Shown piece by piece: positions 1-9,009 of a DNA stretch of 64,000 nucleotides (its first letter is position 1; the number at the start of each line of letters is the position of its first letter). Location of the stretch: contig OX419758.1 in assembly GCA_948567375.1 (NCBI GenBank), forward strand, positions 66,097,001 to 66,161,000. The letters run 5' to 3'. The position numbers were made by a program, and so were the translations under genes. This DNA is from Lunularia cruciata (Eukaryota; Streptophyta; Marchantiopsida; Lunulariales; Lunulariaceae). A model generated the notes under the pieces. The model worked only from the letters and a program-made list of their open reading frames with translations. It made no database searches and was not told where the DNA came from.

Positions 1-345
1 AAATAGAACAAGGACGTTGGCATCAGATAGAGCACTCCATGCAACTTTGCAAATTGTGTACTATGAGTAAAGTTGAGGATGAGCACCATGTGTTTGTTGA
101 TTGCCCTTGTTACATGCAGATCAGAGTTAGACATCGGATTACTCGTAGTGATTTCTCGACTCTCTTACAGGTTGAAGCTTTAGCACTAGGGAAGTTTATG
201 ATGGAGATTAGTTTAGATCGGACCAATTTGTTACAGATTGGTCAGATGCACTAGGCTTTGGCCTAGGCTCACATTTCATGTGTTTTGTATTGTGTTTAAG
301 CCTTTTGATTCTTTGGGTCTTTCGGGTTTTATATTTCATTGTTCA
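1..345 (+). mobile_element. LINE-type retrotransposon, 3'-terminal fragment
   Basis: The reading frame ending at 254 carries the zinc-binding tail seen at the C-terminus of many non-LTR reverse transcriptases: Cys-x2-Cys (CKLCTMSKVEDEHH), a His-x-His-like pair and a following Cys-Pro (CPCYMQIR). The stop is followed by a 3' UTR ending in a short tandem tail built on TTCATTG rather than poly(A). The same sequence recurs in the opposite orientation at 41640-42055, where the frame is longer. The left end is cut by the window. Only the tail of the element is present, so it is inactive. Family assignment rests on the zinc motif and on the existence of two copies. Confidence 0.7.
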
Positions 346-527
346 TTGTATAGTCTAGAAGAGCAAAGTCATATGGTCTACCAACTACTGGAACATCCGA
401 AGAAACATCACTTGCCAGTTGCAATCACTTGCACTCCACACGATAAATCACTTGCTCTCCACGCCGTAAAAGAATAGATCTATGCTCATGCGCATTCTCC
501 AAAGGACGAAAGCCAAGTAGAAGTGAT
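346..527. other. Spacer with no supported gene
   Basis: Short stretch between LINE debris. Around 372-410 a segment resembles 1286-1325 (ATGGTCTAC... then CATCCGAA), suggesting an old local duplication. No coding potential could be supported. Confidence 0.4.
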
Positions 528-1058
528 CTATGCACTCATTGTGCGGATCCTTATTATCTCCCTGTCGAGGTATAAATTGGTGAGGAGGGGAGATATAATG
601 CTTCCCTGAGGACATTCATTCGACATTTCGACGGGGCCTCCGAATTCGACATCATAATCTTTGCGTCCCACATTTGGTTCAAGGTACTTTCGAGTCGAAA
701 ATCTAGAATGGTTTCGCTTAGTATTGACATGAGTATTTTCTTGTTGATAGGGCCGAAGCATATCGAGTTCGAGCCACCAGGATGGTTCTTCTACCGCAGT
801 TTTATGTTCCTCAGGGTTGTGTGAGTACCCTTGTTCCTTCGGGAGCGAACGGATATTTCTTTGAACTTCGGATCGTAGATAATTTCTAGTGGGAGAGAAT
901 AAAACCAACCATTCTGGCCCCGGCATGGTGCATTTCCGCAACCTCTTATGTATGGAGGCACGTAGCGTAGACGTTTGTGGAAAGAGGTAGATGGTAGTCT
1001 GAAACACTACCATCCGTCTCCGACAATGATACAAGACAGATCGAAATAGCAGAAGCAA
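528..1058 (-). pseudogene. Reverse-transcriptase-like fragment (non-LTR type)
   Basis: A 176-codon open frame ends in ECPQGSIISPLLTNLYL. This resembles reverse-transcriptase motif 4 (x-P-Q-G-S-x-x-S-P-x-L-x-N), which binds template and nucleotide in the palm domain. The residues before it (RKYLEP...VEFGGPVEMSN) also fit the spacing of LINE enzymes. No catalytic Y/F-x-DD box follows in frame, so this is a relic at most. The usual Gly or Val before PQGS is Cys here, so similarity to group II intron or other RTs cannot be excluded. Confidence 0.45.
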
Positions 1059-1143
1059 TTAGAAACTGTGCAATCTGTTGAAGCGTTGGAGATGGTAACG
1101 GAACATCTTGCCGTAGTTCGGGGAGGAAGAGGGACATTTACAA

Positions 1144-1656
1144 GTGGGAGTTGTTGCATATGGTTATTTTCTGAGAAGAGTTGATCAGATATTTGAGTTT
1201 GAGAAGAACATGAAAGATTTTGCCTTTGTTTGTTTCAGATTCAGTTTGCCTTATGTCTCTTCAGATATCCAAGCTATACAAGATTTATGGTCTACAATAT
1301 TGGAGCATCCGAAAGAGAATCTATTGAAAAGGAGGCGCTTCAAATTACAGATGATGACAGAGGTGACGAGTCAGAGAGATCCTATTGCCGCTGAAGCGGC
1401 TGCCGCAATTGCCAACTTAACTGCTTCTGAGGCCGGAAGACAGGGATTTGTGTCAACATTATCTGGAGGTACGAAGCCAAGCAACCTTAGGTCATATGTC
1501 ATGTCTTTTGACCCTGACACTTTGCACCGATGGGCAACCATGAGTGCTCGAACTCCTCTTTTCTGTTCTCAACTAACTGCAGTCCTAAAGTTGCTTAATC
1601 CCCTTGTTAAGCATAAAGGAAACAAGGAAAACCACTGGAGGTGTAATCCTCGTTGA
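1144..1656 (+). CDS. Unrecognised ORF, possibly an exon of a gene or captured fragment
   Basis: Open frame of 170 codons. From about residue 36 it looks protein-like (an Ala-rich helix near PIAAEAAAAIANLTASEAG, then a basic C-terminus). A pyrimidine-rich acceptor-like site (gtttgtttcag) lies at about 1230, so the true exon may begin there rather than at the ATG. I do not recognise a domain. No partner exons could be identified; LINE debris lies on the left and the leader of the invertase gene on the right. It may be a gene fragment carried by a mobile element. Confidence 0.3.
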   Translation: MGVVAYGYFLRRVDQIFEFEKNMKDFAFVCFRFSLPYVSSDIQAIQDLWSTILEHPKENLLKRRRFKLQMMTEVTSQRDPIAAEAAAAIANLTASEAGRQGFVSTLSGGTKPSNLRSYVMSFDPDTLHRWATMSARTPLFCSQLTAVLKLLNPLVKHKGNKENHWRCNPR

Positions 1657-3620
1657 GAAAAGGACGCATTTTTCAGCCGTCGATTTTGCGAAATTGGACG
1701 GCACCACTATTCAGTAGGTCAAGATCATGATCCATGTATGGAGGGATGGGCATGTCATCATATGGTAGGCTTCTTCTATCTCAGTCTCTCGCTTCAATCG
1801 CCCCTGGGTCCTACCTTGTGCCATGCCATGGCTAATCAATGGCATCATATCCGCTTCTACCGACCTTACCTCGCTCTCTCGTACCTGTCCGTTGATCTAG
1901 CTGGCACGCACCCGTCTTCCCCTTTATATTCCCTCTCTCACAAGCTCTTCTATTCCCTTGCGTGTCTTCTCCTCTGCAGCTCCCTCGAGCCCTCTCTGCC
2001 AGCACACCCTCGGTCCCTCGCACTCTCTCGAGTCCCAGTGAGAGTTGAGTCGGTCACGCATCACGTCGTAGTCTGCCGTAGAAGTACTCCATCCGTCCCT
2101 TCCTTCCTCTTTTTCTCTCCGAGTCCCGTTCCGCGTTGCGTCGTCGTTGTGGCCCCTCTGGTGATTGTGGTCATTGATTTCTCTCTTTCTCGAGAGCGAA
2201 TTGTCCGCGTTGGGACACAAATCCAAATCCGTTCCTTTATTTCTCAATTGACTTAAAATACTGTTGGATTGCGAACATCTGACCGACCACCGAGCTCCAC
2301 TCCAACATTCGGTGTTAACGCAGTGCTTGTTGCTTTACCAGCTGCTTTTCACCTATTCTTCCACCCTATTACTGCGATTGGACTGGACTGGACTGGACCG
2401 GAATCGAATCGAATCCATTCGACTGGGCTGAACATATCTCGTCTTTCTTCGAAAGTGAGTGCTGCTACAAAACCGGACCTCGGACTCCAGTTGATACTCT
2501 CTGTGTGTTTGGTGCTGATTCTGCGTCACTACTACTACTGGCAGCTCGAAGCAGCAGGTGGGTGCAGAGGGAGACGGGAAGTGAGAGCTGCTTCGTTGAT
2601 GAATTTGGGGGATCGAAGAAACATACAGCACCACCCACGGCTGTTTTGTTTGCTTGTTGGGGGTGGTGTACCACAAAACCTGGTTGGTTGGGAGACACTC
2701 AGTCAGCCCCATTTGTCTCTCTTTAGGTGACTTTTCGCTCGCGCGAGAGCCTCATGAGCAGAGAGTTGCTGCTGCTGGGAACAGTTGAGAGAAAAGTTGC
2801 TTTAGCACATCACGCAGAGTGAGGTAAAGCAGTGAATGTCCTGTGTTTCAGCTTCCAACTTCTCCTTTCTTCTTCTTCCATCTCAAACACTTTACAACTA
2901 CGACATCCCTCTCTATTTTCGGTGGATGTCTCATAAGATCGCAGTCATCTCTGTTTCTGCTCCTCTCACCAGTGCGGGGTGACCGAGGACCCGACCTTCC
3001 TCCCATCTGGCCGCTCGAGATTGGATCCCCTGCTTCAAAATTTTCCCTCTCTAGTTTTCCTCCCTCTGCCCCCCAGAGCTTCAGATTGTTTGAGTGAGTG
3101 AATTGCCACTCAGGCAGGCGGGCATTGTGTGTAGGTGACAACAACAAGAGGGGTGTGTACTTCTTCTACTACTCTGACCTCAGTGACAGAAAATCTCGTC
3201 ACTATTTCATACCAGATCAGTCCCTCGCATAAATATCTCATCTGTGAAAATTCTTGAATTTGGAGAAATCTTCACATTAAAACGGGACAAGTTGAAACAG
3301 CCCACCACCACCAAAGTTCTAAGTTTCCAACACTCACCTACTCTCTCCATCCGGTTTCAGCGGCTCCCATACAGCACGACGTCCGCCTGGTGTTGTATTT
3401 GCATGCAGAAGACTTATCATAGTTTTATTCCGGATCGCTGATTGTACCCTCGAAAGTCTAGGGTTAGATCGGTCTTTACCTGCCGCACCCATCAGGCCCA
3501 AGCAAGCAGGCAAAGAACGAAGGAAAGGAAGGGAAGGAAGAAGGTGGGGGAGCTGAAGGAAGTTTCCATTCAACGAGGAGAGTAGCAGTAGTAGAAGTAG
3601 TTCAAGGAGCTCGTTGTTCA
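1657..3620 (+). promoter_or_regulatory. Upstream region and probable 5' leader of the invertase gene
   Basis: About 2 kb without a supportable protein. It is rich in CT tracts and short repeats, such as the run from 1780 to 2010 and CTTCTTCTTCC near 2869. Several open frames on both strands here are low-complexity and overlap one another. The region should contain the promoter and untranslated leader of the invertase, possibly with a leader intron, but no start site can be fixed by eye. A short upstream ORF (3244-3441) could be in the transcript. Confidence 0.4.
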
Positions 3621-6607
3621 ATGCCTGTAGACATGTTGTCTCTCAGCGCTTTGTCTTTGGAAACTGGAAGTGAGTCGCACCAGCACACACACGGAAAGAA
3701 TGAGTCACACCCACACGGATACCCACACGCGGGAAAGAGTCATGACCACGCACACGCGAAGAATGCTGATGGGCACCACCGCTCAGCAGCAGCTACAGAT
3801 AATGGGTATGATTTTGCCAAGCTTTTGTTGGAGGTGAAACCTCGAGCTCATCCGACGATTGACACTCAGAGGTCTCTGGATGAGAGATCGTTCAGCGAGT
3901 TGCTCTCTTCCCCTCGTATGCGGTCCACTTTAGAGACTGTGAAAAGCTCCGAGTGCCTGGATGGGATGGTGACCCCTTCTTCGCGATCGGCATCCAATAC
4001 TCCCCGGGGAACCCCCAGGGGCTCTGTCAACACTCCCAGGCATTCCTTCGAGCCGCACCCAATGATTGCAGATGCCTGGGACGCTTTGAGGAGATCTCTG
4101 GTCTATTTCCGTGGTAAGCCTGTAGGAACTATTGCGGCGATGGATCCCACTGAAGATTCCCTCAATTACAATCAGGTATGCCAACAAAAGTAATCAGCTG
4201 GACACACATTTTTGCTCGTCTGCTGGTAGTAGTCACTCAGTACAGACTTGTTGGTGGCGAATGCATTGACTTTGTCCGAATTCCGTTCACTTCCTCGAGT
4301 CTCCATCGAGTGCAAAGGCTGATGTCAATTTTGATGGTGTCCAGTCTTAGATTTCCTTACGAGTACGATGTTATCTGTGTCTGTTACCAAGGGCGGTGTT
4401 AAGAGTACCGATTTGGGATTTCTTCTGCCACTGTACAGCAAGTACCACCATGGGTCACCATCAAGGGGAGGGAAAGTCGTACTAATCATGTCAAGTTGAA
4501 TTGCGCCGAGTGGGGTATGAATACAGGATCTTGTGGCTGATACATTGACGTTGGAACTGCACTTCAGGTGTTCGTGAGGGACTTTGTTCCGAGCGGGCTG
4601 GCCTTCCTGATGAATGGCGAGCCTGAGATTGTGAGGAACTTTCTGGTGAAAGCGCTGCGTCTTCAAGCATGGGAGAAACGTATTGATTGTTTTACTCTAG
4701 GCGAGGGGGTGATGCCGGCTAGCTTCAAAGTACTGCATGATCCTTTGCGGAATAGTGACACCATGATAGCGGATTTTGGAGAAAGTGCTATTGGGAGGGT
4801 TGCACCCGTAGACTCTGGATTTTGGTGGATCATTCTGCTTCGAGCGTACACCAAGTCTACTGGAGATCACAGTCTTGCAGACATGCCTGATTGCCAGCGG
4901 GGCATGAGGCTTATTCTTAACCTCTGTCTCTCCGATGGGTTTGACACCTTCCCCACACTACTCTGTGCTGATGGGTGTGCGATGATCGATAGAAGAATGG
5001 TAAGAGATCTTTGTCACGAGTTTTTCCCCGTCCAAGTTAGAGATACGGATAGAGGTTCTTTAAGAGAGCAGCTTTAGGAGATTTTGTTATCTTGGCCTCA
5101 TACTGTCTGGTCTGCACTTACTTAGATAGATCTCACTTGAAAGGGTAAGGCTGACAGCATTGTGATTGTCTCGTTGTGTTTTGTCAGGGAATTTACGGTT
5201 ACCCGATAGAAATTCAGTCACTCTTCTTTATGGCGCTCAGGTGTGCTAGGACACTGCTGAAGCCTGAGAATGGTGGGAAAGAGTTCCTTGAGCGAATAGA
5301 TAAGAGGTTAACGGCTTTGAGCTTTCACATGCGCGAGTACTTTTGGCTGGACCACAATCAGCTCAACAACATCTATCGTTTCAAAACAGAGGAGTATTCT
5401 CATACAGCTGTAAATAAGTTCAACGTCATTCCAGAATCCATACCGGATTGGGTTTTCGATTTCATGCCGATGAAGGGAGGTTACTTCATCGGAAACGTGA
5501 GTCCTGCCCGACTGGACTTCCGATGGTTCGCCATTGGAAATTGCTGTGCCATTCTGTCAGCTTTGGCGACCCCGGAACAAGCTTCGGCTATCATGGATCT
5601 TTTTGAGGAACGATGGCAGGAACTGGTCGGGGACATGCCCCTCAAAGTGTCGTATCCTGCCTTAGAAGGTCATGAGTGGCGCATTGTTACCGGCTGCGAT
5701 CCTAAGAACACGAGATGGAGTTACCACAACGGTGGATCCTGGCCAGGTAAGCATCCCACACAGTCATCAGTCCATCAGTCCTTGGTCGTCGGGTTAGTTC
5801 ATGCTTTTGGTCTTTGAGCATACTTCTTTTGCTGGATCATCGTATAATATCAAGTCAAAGCAAGCCAACAGATATGTCAATGTAGGACACAATTGTGCTG
5901 AATCACATTTTTCTGTTGGTGATTGACCTCCGAGCATCCTTAGAATTCACGACCCAGGGCTATTCTTTCCTCTAGGGTGAATCAGCTGATTAATGTAGTC
6001 TCTCACATCAGTAGGACGGATAAGACTGAATCTGTGTGCTCTACCCGTGAGTAGTTTTGATGAACTCCAAGGTGGTAGTAATAAATACTAGTAGTAGTTT
6101 CCATCCAGGTGCGGTGCATGTGTTGATAGTAGGGCAGGGCAGGGGTTTAGCATTTCATGGGAGACTTCCACGAGAAGTTCCTTTCAGTCGAAGATTGTTT
6201 TACAAGCCAGGGAAAGTAAATGAAAACGAAGTGCAGGGAAGGACAGTAGGTCACAAAGGAGAGAAGCTTACGCCAGGAATGTGGGTATTTCTGTGTGTGC
6301 AGTTCTACTGTGGATGCTGACAGCAGCCTGCATCAAGACAGGCCGACCGCAAATCGCCCGGCGAGCAATAGAATTAGTGGAACAAAGACTGTCGAAGGAC
6401 GGGTGGCCAGAGTACTACGATGGAAAGCTGGGGCGCTACATTGGGAAGCAAGCCAGGAAATACCAGACGTGGTCGATAGCCGGGTACTTGGTGGCGAAGA
6501 TGATGTTGGAGGACCCGTCGCATCTGGGAATGATCAGTTTGGAGGAGGACAAAAAGATGAAGCCTTCCCTCACAAGATCAGCATCATGGCCTACACATCG
6601 CTTCTAG
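3621..6607 (+). CDS. CINV: Alkaline/neutral invertase, cytosolic type (GH100)
   Basis: Hydrolyses sucrose to glucose and fructose at neutral pH, feeding cytosolic carbon to glycolysis and wall synthesis. Exons 3621-4175, 4568-4999, 5188-5746 and 6303-6607 join in frame across GT-AG introns to give 616 aa, within the family range. Residues from about 148 onward match plant neutral invertases throughout: [95 protein letters not shown] and [19 protein letters not shown]. No signal or transit peptide is evident, and the sequence is closest to the CINV1-like cytosolic clade. The C-terminus has TRSASW, resembling the phosphoserine site that binds 14-3-3 in Arabidopsis CINV1. Residues 20-53 contain 11 His, which is unusual. 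The start is the first ATG of the long frame; no in-frame stop was seen in the 80 nt I read upstream. All conserved blocks are intact, so the gene is probably functional. Confidence 0.95.
4176..4567 (+). other. Invertase intron 1
   Basis: Begins GTATGCC after exon codons N-Y-N-Q and ends in TTCAG before V-F-V-R-D. Phase 0, 392 bp. Both borders fall exactly where the protein continues collinearly with known neutral invertases. Confidence 0.9.
5000..5187 (+). other. Invertase intron 2
   Basis: Begins GTAAGAG after D-R-R-M and ends in TTTTGTCAG before G-I-Y-G-Y-P. Phase 0, 188 bp. Confidence 0.9.
5747..6302 (+). other. Invertase intron 3
   Basis: Begins GTAAGC and ends GTGTGTGCAG. Phase 1, splitting the Val codon of GGSWPVLLW. 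At 556 bp it is the longest intron. A short tandem tract (gggcagggcagggg) lies at about 6132. Confidence 0.9.
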
Positions 6608-7018
6608 AAGAGTTTTAACAACAGCAGCAGCAACAGCTGCAGAAAGAATAGCGTGTGTAGATTAATTTCTGTGTAACATTGTAGTGGACCCTCGTCGTAG
6701 GAAGAGGTGGAAGAGGGAGGAGATGATGATCAATGCGTGTGAGAACTTTTAGAGAATCACTTTGTACCATGTCATTGTGTTGGTTTTAAAAGCTGCGGGT
6801 GACAGCAGTAGGAGTAGATGATGGTGGGTCAAGAGAAGGCCCCCCTTACGCCATTACCAGCCTGCCCTTCACAAGGGAAAGGTGGGCCCATTCAATCAAT
6901 GTTGCCAGGCCAGGTCGTCGACTAAGTCTATATGATGTACTATTGTGCTTTCTCTAAATTCTAGTAGAAGTAAATTTGTGCGAGATTGAAAATTTCGAGC
7001 CTGTGTCTCCTCCAATGA
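6608..7018 (+). other. Probable 3' UTR and downstream flank of the invertase gene
   Basis: Non-coding sequence directly after the stop, opening with a (CAG/CAA)-type run (aacagcagcagcaacagc). No clear AATAAA could be assigned; AATGAATGAATGA near 7014 is the closest A-rich signal. I see nothing else here. Confidence 0.4.
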
Positions 7019-7875
7019 ATGAATGATTTTACTTGTGAGCTTTCCAAACATAGGAGCTTGGAACCCCAATTACTTGCAGCAAACACGTGCTCCGGAACTT
7101 CACATAAGTACTTCACTACTCCACCTGAACTTCACAAGCACGATGGTCATCCCTCCCTCCTTCCCTCCCAAGTCACTCGTGTCCTTTTGATGGATGAATC
7201 TGAGAGCGATCTGAACTTCTGAAGAAGAGGAAAGAGGAGGAAAAGTACACACATTCCCCGTTTCGAGTACAACAATTCTGTTACAGAACCTTTCGGGCTT
7301 CCTGGCTATGAGCTTTCACTTCCAGTGCTCACTCCACAACTCCTCAGGCCAAGTTCAGTTCCCATTTCCATTGGGTCCCCACGCCAACTTCCCTCGGAAC
7401 TGGTTTCCGTCCGACGTGGTGATTATCCGGATTCTGTACTGGCCAGTACTAGAAACGGCAAAATCCTTGGGTCGGCCGGGGAAGAAAACAACTTTTATCT
7501 TTCATCTCATCGTCAAGTCAGCCAGACGGAGGGGAGAACCGCCGTAGTAATTCCCTTCGTTCTCAGGCGGAGAGGGGAGGGGAAAAGATCCTGTCCAAAA
7601 GGACAAACCTGGAGAAGAAGGGGAGAGACAACAACAATAACACCCACCAACCTACGCAAGAATGAAACCAGCAATAGGGAAGACCTTGAATTCGATTTTG
7701 AGAAAGATTTGCATTCTGTTTGTTTATCACCACCAACGAGTGATGGATTTCTCTCTCTTAGCGGAGAACCGGCATCACGAAGCGATTCCTGTGCCGTACG
7801 CTCTTGGTGTCACCAGCTTCCTTAATAGCCGATGCTTTTCAGTAGGCCGCCTCTCCTCTGCTTTTTCTCGGATTT

Positions 7876-7905
7876 GGTGGTGGTGGTAGTAGTAGTAGTA
7901 GTAGT
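7876..7905 (+). repeat. GGT/AGT trinucleotide microsatellite
   Basis: Four GGT units (7876-7887) run into six AGT units (7888-7905). Simple-sequence tract, no further function visible. Confidence 0.9.
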
Positions 7906-8614
7906 CTGTCTACAGCGGACGAGGAGAAGAGACATGGGGGGGAACTCCGAAGAGAATAATAAGCGGTCGGTCGGATCTGGTGGGTCCACAATATCTGTCT
8001 TCGCCTTCTTCTAGTCCTCTTCGTCTACTTGTCTGTCTGCCTGTCTGTCTATCTATGGCGAGAAGCTCCCCACTCTGAGCAAAGGTCACCTCACCTCCTC
8101 TGTCCTGCTCCTGCTCACCGTTGTTGCGGTGCTTAGAGGCAGCAATATGATGTAAATATGCCGTAACAGCAGTCTACATGTAGAGGCTGCTGATGTCAAA
8201 TCTCTCGAAATGAGCGACAACTCTTTTCATCCCAACCTCACTCTCCCCTCCCCATCTCTCTTCAGTGCGCTAGCTAGAGAAATCGCTCGAGATGAGAGCC
8301 GGTGGGTGTTCTTTCTTCCCAGCCAACCAAACTTCTCCTAAAGTTACTCACTGCCAGCCAGCCAACTGGGTTTCACCAAAGCCGAGAGAGCATGGCCGCT
8401 GCATCCCATCCCATCCCATGCCGCTTGCACCTGGCTCCTGTTGTTGGCGGCGTTCTTCCCCTCCACCTCTTCTCTTCTCTCTTTCTGTACCTATTAGCTG
8501 CAGCCTATCTCTCGCTCGAATCTGGGAAACAAACAAACCTGAGCCAGAGGTTCTATCTCCAAACAAATTATGAGAAGAACCCACAAGCTCACAATGTACG
8601 TGGTAGTAGTCGTA

Positions 8615-8750
8615 GCTGCTGCTGCTGCTGTTTCGTTGGCGTTTGGTTTTTGGGGTGGAGAAGGAGAGAGAGCCCACTCCGTGACGCGTTCTCTTTTCTA
8701 TGGGCGGCGTAGTTGTTACTTCGGTAGTAGGCACAGCAGCAGCAGCAGCA
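8615..8750 (+). repeat. Complementary trinucleotide tracts (CTG)n and (CAG)n
   Basis: GCTGCTGCTGCTGCTG at 8615-8630 is followed about 100 bp later by (CAG)n at 8733-8750. The two tracts are mutually complementary and could pair in single-stranded DNA or RNA. Confidence 0.8.
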
Positions 8751-8764
8751 AGAAGAGAAAACAG

Positions 8765-8795
8765 TCAGGCAGGGCAAATTTGGAGCCCTGCCTGA
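8765..8795 (+). repeat. Perfect 11-bp inverted repeat (hairpin)
   Basis: TCAGGCAGGGC at 8765-8775 and its exact reverse complement GCCCTGCCTGA at 8785-8795, separated by 9 nt. It could form a stable stem-loop. No T-run follows, and this is a plant nuclear context, so a bacterial-type terminator is not meant. A partial inverted copy lies at 9112-9145. Confidence 0.85.
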
Positions 8796-8988
8796 ATATT
8801 AACAGCTAGGGTAGGGTACTCGTACTCCTGTATTACTCCTACTAGTACCTCAGTTCTGCATTCAGTCTGCGATGGAAATCGACCACCAATCAAAACCCCC
8901 CAAGCGAGGTGATTCTTGGTAACTACTTCCTTGCTCGTGCACCTTCTCCCTCGCTTGTCTTTTCTCTCATCCGTCTCTACACCGTTAC

Positions 8989-9009
8989 TTCTCTCTCTCT
9001 CTCTCTCTC
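8989..9009 (+). repeat. (CT)n microsatellite
   Basis: About ten CT dinucleotides. Such tracts are common in plant promoters and leaders, but no gene start can be tied to this one. Confidence 0.9.

Noticed and set aside
1738-2730. Long open frames on both strands upstream of the invertase gene
   Set aside because: They translate CT-rich and AG-rich tracts, overlap each other in several frames and show no domain. Treated as leader or promoter sequence.
3244-3441. Possible upstream ORF or alternative N-terminal exon of the invertase
   Set aside because: No splice sites link it in frame to 3621 and its peptide resembles nothing. It may at most be an untranslated-leader ORF.
7308-8809. Cluster of open frames of 60-166 codons on both strands
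   Set aside because: Low-complexity translations of microsatellites (runs of V, S, A, Q) with no conserved blocks and no consistent splice structure.
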